Positions 23,736 to 35,975 of a stretch of 64,000 bases of DNA are shown here, in pieces (position 1 is the stretch's first letter; each line of letters opens with the position of its first letter). The notes beneath the pieces were generated by a model, which made no database searches, was not told the DNA's origin, and worked only from the letters and a program-made list of their open reading frames with translations. The translations under genes were made by a program, and so were the position numbers. Source of the DNA: Dryococelus australis. Lineage: Eukaryota > Arthropoda > Insecta > Phasmatodea > Phasmatidae. The stretch is from NCBI GenBank assembly GCA_029891345.1, contig CM057009.1, positions 228,123,620 through 228,187,619 of the forward strand. Reading direction: 5' to 3'.

Positions 23736-26700
23736 ACCCCACTTCTCTGGTGACCATTTGGTACTCACAGACCCCCAAGGGACTGCCATGCCACTAGGCG
23801 CAACAGGATATTGGTGGTTGCAGCTGGTTGTGGGGCCTCTGGTTGTAAGGCCCGCGATGATGCTCTGCTATGCTGCCTGCCGATGCTCCAGGGTGATGAC
23901 CCTGGTGATGGTGATGATAATGTGCCCCACCGATGATGATGTCGTTCCGCAGCACATTATTGGCAAATGGGATTGGCCCCATTGCAAGCACTGCATGGCG
24001 TTTGAAGATAATGATGCTGATGTTGCCACTGTTGCATTGGACCTCTTGGCGAGGGGAAGAGTATGTGGTCCTTGTGTGGACATGATGCTCCTCCTGCTGC
24101 TCTTAACCCAGCGCTTGTGATGAGGTCCTTTGACATGAGGTCAGCCGGGATAGGTGTCTTCTTAGATGCCTCGGCAAAGTCTGGTGGAAAACTTCCCAGT
24201 GGGTTAATTGATCCCACAGTTGCCCCCAAAGACTTGCTTTGGGTGATACTTTCGGAAGTCAGCACCACGATGTTTCATGTCAAGATGCTCTGGTTTGACC
24301 CATTTTGTGATGCAGTGCATGCTATGCTGGTGATTCTTGCTTCGATGAGGTTGATTATGATGCTTGATTCGAAGAATGTCATGCTGGTGTTGCTTGTATC
24401 TTCCTGGTTGTTCTTTATGATGTCAGTTACTGTTGTCTTAGGCGCCTTCCAATTCGGCTGGGAGTTGTCAGTGTGCAGAATGTTTCAGTCACAACTACTC
24501 GTTCGAACTAGGAGGATGATACGACTCGATGACTCTACAGCTGGATGTGGCCCATTTCCCTGTCAGCTGTAACCTGATGTTGTGTTGTTTTGCTTGTGCT
24601 GCAGTTTGCTTGCACCACCCTGTACCACTGTGCACATTTTCACCCGAGGGGTTGGCTTGGACAGTGACCCTCCAATGTTCCTTGCGTCACTGTCAGCGTG
24701 ACCTCTGGGTGGTGATGACTGCTGGGATTGGCATTGCTCCCTCTGATGGCAATGAGTCCAGGGTGTGCAGACTTTGCGTTTGTTGGATTTGATTGTACTG
24801 ATGTGTTTGCTCCTAACTGGTAGCATTGAACATTGTTATGCGGACTGTTTGTTACACAATCGACAGCAAAGTTTTTCCCCTCTCCGAATTTTGCGAGGTG
24901 TGCGGTGAAAACCTGCTGTTGCAACTGGGACTGTATGCGTCACTGTCATGTTGCTGCACCATAATTCTGGGAGGTAACAGTGGTTTGTGTGGACCTGCCA
25001 TCCCTGTTTCCCCTTCTGTGGCCAAATAAAAGTATTCCAAATTTTCACCAGTGAACTCAGCCTCTCACGCTGTACTCGTTCGGTCGTAGTGTTCTCGAAC
25101 GGACTTGATTGTGATGCAGCTGCTTCGCTGATGCATGCATGTGTTGGGAGCATAGACCAGTGCAGCCCATTGGAATATCGTTTACACCCTGGTTGCGGTT
25201 GCGCCAACTGATAACATGGGATTTCTGTTGTTGGTTCGTGCATTACTGCACAGGTATTTCAACGAGTTTGCCCTTGTTTAGCCTCGTCTTTTGTCGCGAA
25301 ATACATGCGTCGTTGCATTGCGGACTTCCTCGGAATCGCCTGTCTGCATAATTTCTTGCAAGGCTGCGGCTCGTTCGTTACTGCGTGCTTCCGCTTTCGA
25401 TTACTGTGGGGTTTGTCATTGCAATGGCTTTGTTGTGTGAATGTTGCGGACAACAAACACAGGCGCTTGTGAAATGGGCGCTGATGGTGGGGATATTACA
25501 GTGTTTCATTGGTTACGAATTTACCTTTCGATATAACGGGAATACCATCCATCACACCAGTAACCGTTTGTGAACGTATTAAATGACTCGCGCTCCCTTG
25601 TCGACAGTTTGTGTGCGGAGAATGTGTTCGGACAGCTTGTATAGTAAGATGTAACAGTCGTACGGCTTGGCAGTGTGTCGGTTGCGGACGTAAACTCAGG
25701 CGCTTGTGAAATGGGCGCTGTTGGGTTGATTCCCTCAGCCATACTTTAGGCATGACTGTACCGCAATGTTCCTTCCCCTACACGACACTCGTCACACCAG
25801 TATACACTGGTATATGTGTTATACGTTCCTCGGTTCTCTGTTGACAGGTTATCTCGCTGACTTGGTTTTGCATAAGTGTTACAGTTAACAATAATGATCG
25901 CACGGCTTTCTTCTGTGCCAAATGCTGCATGCAATGGCATTGCTGGGCAAAAACTGGCTGAAAATGGTGCCGTTTGAAATTGTTCCTGTTCTGACTCTGG
26001 TTTGCAAGTGCATAGTGTAAAGTTGCCAGTGAGTTTGCCAACAGATATGAATTGATTGCACTGTTTACATATTAACTTATGTATGTTAAGTTGAAACCCC
26101 ATGCTGTGTTTGTTTCGGGCAGCTGATGTAACCGGCACTTGACCAAGGTTGCACGAGACTTTCAGCTGTTCTGCTTTGCCACATTTTGTTGTGCGCGGAC
26201 TTCAAGGTCAATCCTGTTGACATAGAACGCGGCCGTCCCTCTGTCGCTTTTCGCGGGGAAGGGGAATATTTACAGTTTCTCGCGGCTCCTTGCTTCCCGC
26301 TGAGACCACGTTTTCCAGCTGCGTGTGTGACACGTGTGTTTTCCCAGTATACTGCTTGCTTTGGAATTGAAAATTATTTGGAAAAGTTTCTTGAAAATTA
26401 GTAATGGGCTCTTGACTTATGATTGCCACACAACAGCTTAGAAAAGCATTGCAAAAATGCTCTTGATAAATGTCTGTAAAAAGTTTGTTGACTTTTGAAA
26501 AATCTGTAAAAAATTCTTAAAAAGGTCAATTATTTTGAAAAATGATCAGAAAGTTTTGAATTTATTTAATTGACCATTGCATTCTAAGATCTTTCCTGTC
26601 CAAGGGAAAACTCTGAAAAAATTAATTGTTTATTTTGAAAAAGTTTGAAAATTTTACTACTGAAAAATGCTGCAAAATTTTCCGGAAAATTTCCGGATAT

Positions 26701-27542
26701 AATGAAATTAAATATTGATTGCTTTTGGTTCTTAATTGTTGACTGGCATTGCTTGAAAATAAATTCTTTACTTGTGATACCTGTTGCCAATTAGTGTATA
26801 TGTTGATAACACCTCGTGCATTTGTTTACAAAACACTCTCGAACTTACTTATGCACATCAGCCGTGCTGTGTTGAATACAGGTACACTTTTACATACAAT
26901 TTCCACTTGCAGTGTCGAATGGATGTGTTCGACTTGCATCTGTTTTGGCTTACAGCAGTGTATTTTGCATTATGTGTTATCATGTTTAACCAGTGTTTGT
27001 TTACAAAAGTTGAAACATCAGATAACATTGCAAGTAAATCACCCAGATTAGTGGATTGTTTTGACTGATGCAGGCCTTCACTAGACGTCAGTTGACGTAC
27101 GTAATATCCCACTCGATTCACTGTACGTCTGTTGATGTAACACATATGCACTCTACAGTGTAACCAAATCTGACAATTTGCCCAATGAATATTTTTACAA
27201 TTAGTGTGACAATTAAAAACATGAACCCTTGATTTTATCGATGTTGACTACTTTCTTAATTGCGATGTTATAGATAGGTGTCTGAAGGTCTCAGGTTACT
27301 CACTAATGACTGTAGCTGTACGTTGTGAACCACTGTCGCACTGTTACCTTTTTGCATAGCCTGTTGTCCACGTGCTCCGTTGAGCAGACTACCGACATGT
27401 TGTTGATGCTCTCCTGCACTCTGATGTTCTACTGTTTTTGATTCGGCCATGTTGGACAAACTACGTGACATAGAAATGTGGCTTGGTGGCGTAGACTGAT
27501 GTTTTTTCGCACGAGTTGGGCAAGCCACTTGACCAATTGCGC
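23736..27542 (-). other. interior of R4 element, no recognised domain
   Basis: Minus-strand frames (for example 24836-25243 at 135 residues and 25746-26138 at 130) are rich in Gln, His, Ser, Thr, Pro and Cys. Short cysteine pairs such as CKQC and WCDEC occur, but there is no zinc knuckle, protease or polymerase motif. A 236-bp tandem duplication lies at 25444-25990. 26400-26760 is an A/T-rich low-complexity run of 'gaaaaat' words. A decayed Gag-like ORF is the best guess, weakly held. Confidence 0.4.
25444..25990 (+). repeat. 236-bp tandem duplication
   Basis: The string ggcgcttgtgaaatgggcgc occurs at 25462 and 25699. 'atcacaccagtaac' and 'gtcacaccagtata' lie at equivalent offsets about 236 bp apart. 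On the minus strand both units encode a short similar peptide ending in YWCD (FNTFTNGYWCD and YNTYTSVYWCD), in different frames of the surrounding sequence. Confidence 0.65.
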
Positions 27543-29197
27543 TTTCAGAGGTGTTGGTGGTGTATTCGTGTCCCGCCTGAGAGCAGGTGGGGAACAGGAA
27601 CAGATGATGTGCCCGGCGCCATGTTCGGTATAGAGAACAATTGTTGATGGGGGTCGTACAGGCGACGGCCTACAGCGACTCTGGGTAAGCGTTCAATATG
27701 AAGGAGACTGAGTGAATTTGTCCATTATATTACATAACGGTAAAATATTGCCTGTGGGCGAAGCTGTCGGCAACTTCGCACGCCTATATTAGCATTGAAT
27801 TAACCCTGCTTAAGGAGGTTTAAGGAGTAAATTTGAAGGCTGCTATTAGGGCGCAGTACCTGATGAACTCAGGAGTGTTAAATGCCTTAAAACACATCTA
27901 ATTATGGTATGACTGTTTTATTACCGTAAAGGTACAACATAATATTAATGCACTTGTTAATGCGTACCTTAGTTAAGCGGCCCCGGTACTCTGGACCTGC
28001 AGGTGGTCGCTACTGCTGAAAAATAAGGCGTGCCCCTTAGATTGTAATTACGTGAATTGCGTCTCGCATGTATAGTGCTGGTATGTTACGTCAGGATGCA
28101 GAGAGACCTCCCCTCGGCTAAATAAAAGTGCTAAAAGGTTCTTGAACTACATTAACTATGGATATGAAGAAAATACAGCCTATATTGAATTGCCGAGGGG
28201 GATGCGTGGAGCTTACCGTCTGCCCTGCCAGTTGTCTTGAGTGCTGAAGTCTGACTAACGACATGGCGTCGGTTTCGCCGCATGTCCGGCGAATCCAGAG
28301 CTTGAATGAAAACATAAAAAAATCTGAACTCAATGAATAATATGATAAGTGAAATTGATGTTGTACATAATTAAGATTGCAAAATAAATAAACATTGGTG
28401 ACATACTCGTGAATGCCGGAGCCCCAGATATGGCTAAGAATGTGACGTCACGAGAATGTCACTGCACTTGAAGGGTGATACTAAATGAAATGATGCCTCA
28501 GGTGTTTGATTCTCGATATATGATTACATGTACACTCTTATAATAAACATTATAGAATCGGCGTGTGTCGTTATGTAATTAATTACAGGATGTGTATGGA
28601 TGTGTTGACAGACGGATTTCGTAACTAAATGCGGAGCTAGAGCCTTTTTTTCTATGGAATGTTATCGACTCTATGCTGGAGTGGGCGGTTTGCCTAGTGA
28701 GTTATGGTGTAATCACCGTGAATTATTCTTTAAAATGCTCCTATTAATTAATTCTGCTAGGGAACCGCTCGCCACTTCACACTTCCTGCAGATATATGAT
28801 TCCCTGTCTTTCGAAACCATTTGGAGCCCCATCGCACTCCGGATTCGCTCACGGGGCCCGTCGACTTCGCGCACATCGAAAAGTCGCAGGAATAAGCGGC
28901 GCCGCTTACCCCAGTGTTCCTTCAATGACTGTTGCGTCTAACGTTCGTGACTTTTCGCGACACACTCGTTTAGGCCACATATCCATTCATCACGAGAGTT
29001 ACCTCTTGTGGTGAATGTTAAATATTTTGAACCGCAGCATGAGCCACAGGGAGACAAGGAAAGTGTAAATGCCGTTCTTGTCGACCTGCACTGATCGATA
29101 TCACGACCTAATGTCGATCGGTCGAGTGTTGCTGTGTGGTTAATGCGTCTGCGATGGAACAAACCGGCGCAAGGGATACGTGGATGTCAGGAACACG
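27543..29197 (-). repeat. R4 terminal repeat, right copy
   Basis: This is the direct-orientation partner of 22083-23735. Similarity begins at 'cagaggtg.tggtggtgt' and ends at 'ggaacacgtca', after which the two flanks diverge. Confidence 0.9.
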
Positions 29198-29474
29198 TCA
29201 AGTATTTATATGTCAATAAAATAATGAAACAACTCACATGGTGCTGTTCTGTTGAATATAAATGTACTGTAATTCAATTGTCTGCAGAAAAAAAACCAAA
29301 CCACATGGTTCCTTTTTGCAGAATGTTATTTTGCCAAATAGCTTTCAATGTTATTTTTAACAAAGCACAGTTGACAGAACAATAGGTTTTTCGGTAGGGC
29401 CTTTTCATCAGAATGTAGAATAAGGTGTAAGGCTAATTTTTGACCATTTATTGGGTTGGTTTCTTTCTGCCAAA

Positions 29475-30493
29475 AGCAGTCAAATTGTTTGAAGTGTTTT
29501 ATTATGTGCTGCATATTTTTTACAGGGATACATGTTTATTTAGGTAATAAGTTGTACTCGGGAACATTCCCGCGAGCCTCTGGTTCACTTAAGATGATAT
29601 TGCCAATTGCAGGTTAAGATTTGTGTGGTAACCCTGCATGCTACGACCCTATAATTTTTATTTTTATTTTATTGATGATGTTTTGTATGTTTACAAAGTA
29701 ATGGTTAGAGTATTCACCTCATTTGTATAGCCATTATCAGTTTCAGGTTATTGTTAATACTATGTTGTTTGCCGATCACGGTCACATGATTCAAGGCGTG
29801 AGTACCAGCCAACAAGGGAGCTACGCACCATAACACCATAGTAGTAGCGTCCAAACTTTGACGTGGTGTAGTCGAGTTGTTGTGCTGCTCTGGGCCTTCA
29901 TCCTTTGATTTACTATTCATCATGTTATCCTGTTTAATTAATGTTAATACTAGGACCACTTTTTTTACTAGCCCGGAGCGAGCAGCACCCCACATATCTG
30001 GTCCATTTGTTTACGGCCAGAGCATAAGTTGCATTTATAATCCCAAGAAGGACATGCACCTTTTTCTTTCTGTTGAGTGGTCGCCCACTTGAATGGCGAA
30101 CAGTAAGCATAACTGCCCTGTGAGGGGACTCTAAGGTAAATAAACCTACGTGTGTTCAAAGCTGCATTGCATCACGGCCATTTAACTTATAAAGATGCCC
30201 AGAAATACGTATTTATTAATGGTGGGGAGGCATTTTTAGGATTTAGAACAGCAAGGTCTACTGCAGCTGTAATTCTAGAGGCGAGGGACATTGGGGGACA
30301 ATCCACAGGTCGTTGACCACATGACCTCTGCAACACAATGCTCTCCCTGAGCTGGTGCCCTACCCTGAAAACCCTATAGAATTCTTCATCGTACTTATTC
30401 AGTACCTTTCTCCCCCAATGCTCCAGTCAAGCGCCGTCAATTGGCTGCCCGAAATGTGGGGCTATTTGAGGGACGCCGCTTTCCCGCTCGTCA
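29475..30493 (-). repeat. composite repeat R1-R2, copy 3 (inverted)
   Basis: This is the reverse complement of 18800-19915: R2 occupies 29475-29940 and R1 29965-30493. The R1 end abuts satellite block D at 'gctcgtcaatggcactcggc', just as copy 1 abuts block B. The 29198-29474 spacer to its left holds nothing that I recognise. Confidence 0.85.
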
Positions 30494-31060
30494 ATGGCAC
30501 TCGGCAAACATGACACAGTATTGCAGATTACACATGGTAGGTTTATGCTCGGAGAAAATCTCCCACAGAGAGGACGGCACACCAGTGTAAATGACATTTG
30601 TCAAGACTGACATAGAAATGCTGTTGACACACGGTGATATAGCTACGCGGAGCAAATATCTCATGGAGAGTATGGCACAGTGGTGTATATTGCTCACAGC
30701 GATACTGTCACAGAAGTGTTGTTGACACATGGAGAGTTCGGTATTCGTAGATAATTTCGTGTGGAGAGTATGTCCTAGTAAATTTCGCAGGAAGTGAATG
30801 GCAGAGCTGTGTATATGGTATTCGGCGAACATGATACAGCAGTGCAGTTGACACATTGTGAGTTTGGTATTCAGATCAAATGTCGGACAGAGAGAATAGC
30901 ACAGCTACATATATGGCACTCGAAGTAACTGAAAGAGAGATGTATTTAACTCACTGTGCGCTTTGTTGTAAGGATCTAAATGTCTCACATTGTGTATTGC
31001 ACAGTTTTGAATAAGAGACTCGGCGATATTGAAACAGAGGTGTATTTGGCACACAGTGAG
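30494..31060 (+). repeat. 98-bp satellite, block D
   Basis: About six units lie between inverted R1 and R5 copy 2. They align unit by unit with the end of block A. The unit homologous to the (TA)n-bearing one reads 'gcacagctacatatatggcac' with no expansion. Confidence 0.94.
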
Positions 31061-31714
31061 CAGCCCTCTACCGCTGGCAGGTTTCAGCATACTCAATTCT
31101 ACCTCACTCTGTGTATTTAACCCTAAACCTCCAAACAAAACCTGGGAAAAGACAACAAATTCAATTGCAAGAAATTGTTGATAGATATCTGTAATAAACG
31201 TTGCACAGTGTGCATAGTCATTTGATCAGCCAAAAATCCTTCACCAAAGTATGTGATTCATCATATAGATGGGCAGGTTATGCTTTGCAAGTCAATAGCT
31301 TACACAGTCTGTTGAAGTTAGAATGCAAAGTTATTTTATTTACTATTTAATACACTGATGTATTTTTCGTTGCATTTCACATCCTGTATATTTCATGCCA
31401 AAAATAATACAGGTTAAACTTGCCATCCAAGTGGTAATCAAACTATGTTTAAAAGTTAACCACATTTACATATCTGATGTTACTCACTTTGCATTGCTAA
31501 CATTTCAATAAAAAATATTCTGGCCACACAGTACATTTAGTATTTTCGGGTTACAATACGAGACTGTCGCGAAAATGGTTTGCTACTTGTTGGATCATTA
31601 AGTTTAAATCATTTCCAATGATTTCCAGCAGAATTAAACAGCCACGACAACTACGGGAAAACAAATTCCAATGCAGCGCATGCATACCTGATAGTTTTCT
31701 GGAAAGCAGAAGCA

Positions 31715-32265
31715 GCATTCTCAACAGTGAGCTTTTTACATGGAGCAAATGTCGTCTGCAGTGTATGGCACAGCGATATATGTGGCAGTGGGCGAGACTG
31801 ACACAAAGGTTCAGTTGGCATTCGGTGAACTTGGTACTAGGGGCAAATGATGCACGGAGAGGTTTGAAAAGCGATGTATATTTCAATCGGAGACTGACAG
31901 ACAGGTTAAGTTTACACATGGCGAGATTGGTATTTGAAACAAAATTCACACAGAGAGTATGGCACAACTGTGTGTATTGCGCTCGGCGAGACTGTCACAG
32001 AGGTTTAGTTGGCACATGGTGAGCATGGTACTTGTAGCTAATTTACCTCGGAGAGTATTGCCTAGCTGTGTATAATGCACTCGGCGACACTGACACATCG
32101 GTGCAGTAGGCACACGTGATCTAGGTAATCGGAGAAAATTTCTCAGAGAGAGGATAGCATAGCTGTGTATATGGCATTCGGCGAACATAACACAGTAGTG
32201 CACTAACACATGGGGAGCTTGGTTGTCAGTGAAAATGTCGCGTGGATAGGTTAGCATAAGAGATT
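31715..32265 (+). repeat. 98-bp satellite, block E, inserted in R5
   Basis: Five to six units interrupt R5 between 'agcagcatt' and '..catcttatagcccc'. Copy 1 is continuous at this point (about 9033). The block starts with the same junction words seen at the right end of R5 copy 1 (ctcaacagtg.. ctttttac) and then follows the variant order of block B. It therefore looks like a captured R5-satellite junction. Confidence 0.9.
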
Positions 32266-32604
32266 ACATAACATTCAAAGGCATCTTATAGCCCCAATTA
32301 ATTTCTTCGTTCCTCCTGTTGCATTACTGGCCATCACCAGTACCCGCGAGAACTGCTTGGCTGAGAAATGACCAGCTGGTTTCGTCCAGCGGCGATCCAA
32401 AGCATCGCGTGGCACATACGATCTCTTCTACACTTTCCCCACATAAATATAATAGTGGAAAACACCACTGTAAGGCTTGATTACGAGTCTACCAATCAGT
32501 TGCGTAATATGCAGTTCCATGTAAAGTTCCGCGAGTATAATTTAAACATTGCATATTAAACAACATAGTTAGAAGCCATTAAAACTATATTTGCTATGTG
32601 ACAT

Positions 32605-34341
32605 CCCAAGCAGCAAAATATAGTTGGCCCACATGTTGCCGATCTGACTGTGAACAATCAGCCCTCATGTGGCATCCAGAGGTATTCAAGAAGCAGAATG
32701 CACCTGCAAATGCATGTGGTACACATGATGAATGATGACTGTGGTATAATGAGTTTACACATGGGCTACATATGAATGTCTGGCAAAACCAGAGTTCCCC
32801 ACAAGTTAACCACTAGCGAGCCACTTCTGGAAGTACTGTCGGCTGATGCCTGGCAAACCAAGAGTTGCCTATAAGTGAACCACAAGCGGGCCACTTATTC
32901 TTGATGAACTGTTGGCTGATGTCAGTTAACCACAAGCCGGCCACTTCCGGCTTTCTTCTTCTGGCGTGCCGTAAGTAAACCACATGTTGTTTGCCAACTG
33001 TTGGTAAATCACTCGTGGCCCACACAGATGCAACTTGCCATGCATGTCCAAAACAAAAAAAATAATTGTTTCTAATCCAAATAAAATTTATGTGTTTATC
33101 ACATTCATGTGGGTTATCTTCAGCTTTATTTCACAACTCGTAAGATTCTTTGGAGATACCTGGAATCTAACTCACAAACCTTTCGAATGCAGTCAAGAAT
33201 GCTATAAACTTGTCTACCATGCATTCACATACGACCATGTTAGTAAATCTGGATACTTACTTCACATAAATAATGAATTATTAGCTTTCTATATATACAA
33301 TGTTAGTATTACGATTCAATGCTATGATTTATTTGTTTTGTTTAAAGGACTAGTATTTTAGTTTCGGGCTATTTTAGGTAGAATTCAAAATGCAAAATAA
33401 AGAATTTTTTCCCATGTTATTATAATTTGCAGGTTTCTGGTCTAAAAACAATTTTTTACTATAAGTAGGAATGCCACGTGATAATTTTATTGCATATATG
33501 TACATTAAATAAAAAATCAATTGAATATGCATATGCTATTTGCTACTGCACAACGACATATAGTCGGTATGCCATAAATGGAAATTAAGCTTGCTGATCT
33601 GATTTCCTCAGTAATAAGGAACAGTTGGCATACCGCAAAAAGCAGTATGTACTCTTTGGAAAACATCACCCACACATTCTGTACTTACTCTAAGATGCCT
33701 ATGGGTATTTCACAGATATTTGCTTGTGCGCCATATATGAAATTCCTTCAGTCATTTTGTGTTAAATGGCCCATAACTTCCCACATGATGATGCCCAACT
33801 ATCAGAAATGAACCATTCTACTATGCGGGGCTTTATGCACAATCATGATCTTTTAATCATACTCATTGGCATAGATCAGCCACATGCTATTTACATATAC
33901 TATGATGCCTGTGGATGTTTCACTGATGTTTGCTTGTAGGCCAAATTCTGTCAATAATTTTGTGATATGTGGCCCGTAATATGCCCCATGATGATGCCCA
34001 ACTATCACAGTTGAACCTGTCTACCACATTAGTTTTTTTTATGGAAAATAGATCTTATTTTCATACTATTTAGTATACATCAGCCACGTGTTTTCCACGT
34101 GTTCTAAGATGCCACTGTGTGATTCACTGATGTTTGCTTGTGGGCCATAAATTAAATTCTGTCAAACATGTTGTGTTTAATGACATACATCAAAAATAAT
34201 TCCCAAGCAAATAGAGCCAATATTTTTCATGTGGTCTTATTGTGTACCACATAATGAAACTCATACAGTAATGTGGGGCAACATGTACCACCAGTGCCAA
34301 CAGTTGACCAACTGTTATCTGCTTGTTGTTGGCTACTTGGG
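32605..34341 (+). mobile_element. 1,737-bp non-autonomous TIR transposon
   Basis: The element begins CCCAAGCAGC and ends GCTACTTGGG, giving 10-bp terminal inverted repeats with one mismatch. Further in, 'acatgttgcc' near the left end is matched by the inverse of 'ggggcaacatgt' near the right end. R5 copy 1 gives the empty site (gtgaaatgttatc at about 9341). The filled site reads gtgacAT, element, ATgtaatc, which suggests a 2-bp AT duplication. Internal subrepeats are present: about 75-bp 'ccacaag..ggccactt' units at 32805-32960, and three units of roughly 200 bp with 'tgatgcc..gtttcactgatgtttgcttgt..ggcc' at 33690-34200. The 108-residue ORF at 33035-33361 shows no transposase motif. The superfamily is unassigned. 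Confidence 0.8.
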
Positions 34342-34893
34342 ATGTAATCAAACGTGCCGCCTTACACCAATACGATTTTTCGTTATACTTGGCCCATTGA
34401 TACAGTTTAAATTTAAAGTCTGCTCTACATACATAAGTCACACACCACATTTTTTCAGCCGAGCCTGTCATCACTACAACAGCGCGCACTACAGTTGCTA
34501 ATAGCTCGCCGGACAACGGACGACTGACTGCCGACACACATGAAGTGCTCAGGCGACTTCCCCAACTAGAGTGTCAACCAACATCACGTAATACAGATAC
34601 AAATGCAGTGCACATAGCAGCCACCACCTTTGACAGTATTTGAACTGTGACTGTGACACGTTACAAAACAAATATAATTTTAATAAACAAAATGAGAGTA
34701 TATTAATATAACAAAACATGATAACAAGATTATTAAAATATTACATGTGAAAATATAATTACAAAAAATATTATATTGGCCGGCCAATTAAAAATACATT
34801 TTATACACGGTAAAATATAACACACTACCAAGATACCATCAAGTACCAACCCTGGCAAAAAACCATTATTGATGGAAAAAAATGTGAGACGAA

Positions 34894-35975
34894 TTTTCAC
34901 TTGGAGCAAATGTCGCGGGTAGTGTATAGTACAGTGATATATATGGCAACTGGCGAGACTGACACAAAGGTTCAGTTGGCATTCGGTGAGCTTGGTGCTA
35001 GGGGCAAATGACGCAAGTAGAGATTTACAAAGTGGTGTATATGTCAATCGGCGAGACTGACAAACAGGTGCAGTTTACACACGGTAAGAAAGGTATTTGT
35101 AGTAAAATTCACATGGAGACGATGGCACAGCTATGTATATGACACTCAGCCAGACTGAAACAGAGGTGCAGTTGACTCTCTGTGAGCATGGTAATCAGAG
35201 CAAATGTCATGTGGTCAGGATGGCGTTGAGGATGGCGAGACTGAAACAGAGGTATAGGTGACATATGAAGGCTTAGTACTAGGAGCAAATGTCGCAGAGA
35301 GAGGATGGTAGAGCTGTGTATATGACACTCATCGAGACTGACAAAGAGGTGTAGTTGACACACGGTGAGCTTGGTACTCGGCGCAAATGTCGCAGAGAGA
35401 GAGAGAGAGAGAATAGCATGGATGTGTTTATGGTAATCAGCGAGACTGACACAGATGTGCACTTGAAACATGGTGTTATTGGTACTTTTTAAAAATTTAT
35501 CCTGGAGAGGATGGCAGAGTGGTGTATATGACACTAGGCGAGACTGACACAGATGTTTAGTATTCACGTGGTGAGCTTCGTACTCGGAGAAAATTCTGCA
35601 GAGAAAGAATAGCAGAGCTGTGTATATGGTAACTGGTAAGACTGACACAGAGGTGCACTTGAATCACTGTGTTAAAGGTACTCGGAGATAATTTCTCGTG
35701 GAGAGGATGGCACAGCAGTGTATTAGACACTCTGCGAGACTGACACAGAGGTGGAGTTGACACTGACACAGAGAGCTTGATACTCGGAGAAAATGTCGAG
35801 TGGAGAGGATAACACAACAGTGTATGTTGCACTCGGCGAGACTGACGAAGAGTTGCAGTTGATACACGGTGAGCTTGGTACTCGAAGTAAATTTCGCGCA
35901 GAGATGATGACACACCCGAGTATTAGGCACTCGGCGAGACAGGCACAGATGTGCTGTTGTTACTGTCAAATTGGT
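34894..35975 (+). repeat. 98-bp satellite, block F
   Basis: About eleven units follow R5 copy 2. The first units match the first units of block B. One unit has a short (ag)n expansion near 35398. The array dies out near 35975 in AT-rich sequence. Minus-strand ORFs of up to 179 residues (35109-35648) are satellite artefacts. Confidence 0.94.

Larger units (their letters stand above)
22083..29197 (-). mobile_element. LTR-like element with 1.65-kb terminal direct repeats (R4)
   Basis: Two direct repeats of about 1,653 and 1,655 bp (22083-23735 and 27543-29197) enclose a 3.8-kb interior, which is the layout of an LTR retrotransposon. On the minus strand the repeats begin tgac.cgttcctgac. The interior carries no recognisable reverse transcriptase or integrase. 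It would be a large non-autonomous derivative, or a duplicated segment of another kind. I did not find a matching target-site duplication. The minus orientation is a guess from the TG start and the ORF bias of the interior. Confidence 0.55.
31061..34893 (+). repeat. interspersed repeat R5, copy 2 (twice interrupted)
   Basis: The R5 segments are 31061-31714, 32266-32604 and 34342-34893. Read together with the gaps removed they parallel 8373-9917. The interruptions are satellite block E and a terminal-inverted-repeat transposon. This copy is missing about ten bases at its right edge ('ctcaacagtg'), which do appear at the left edge of block E. Confidence 0.85.

Noticed and set aside
35109-35648. 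179-residue minus-strand ORF as a gene
   Set aside because: It lies wholly in satellite block F and has the same repeating peptide as dozens of other satellite ORFs.
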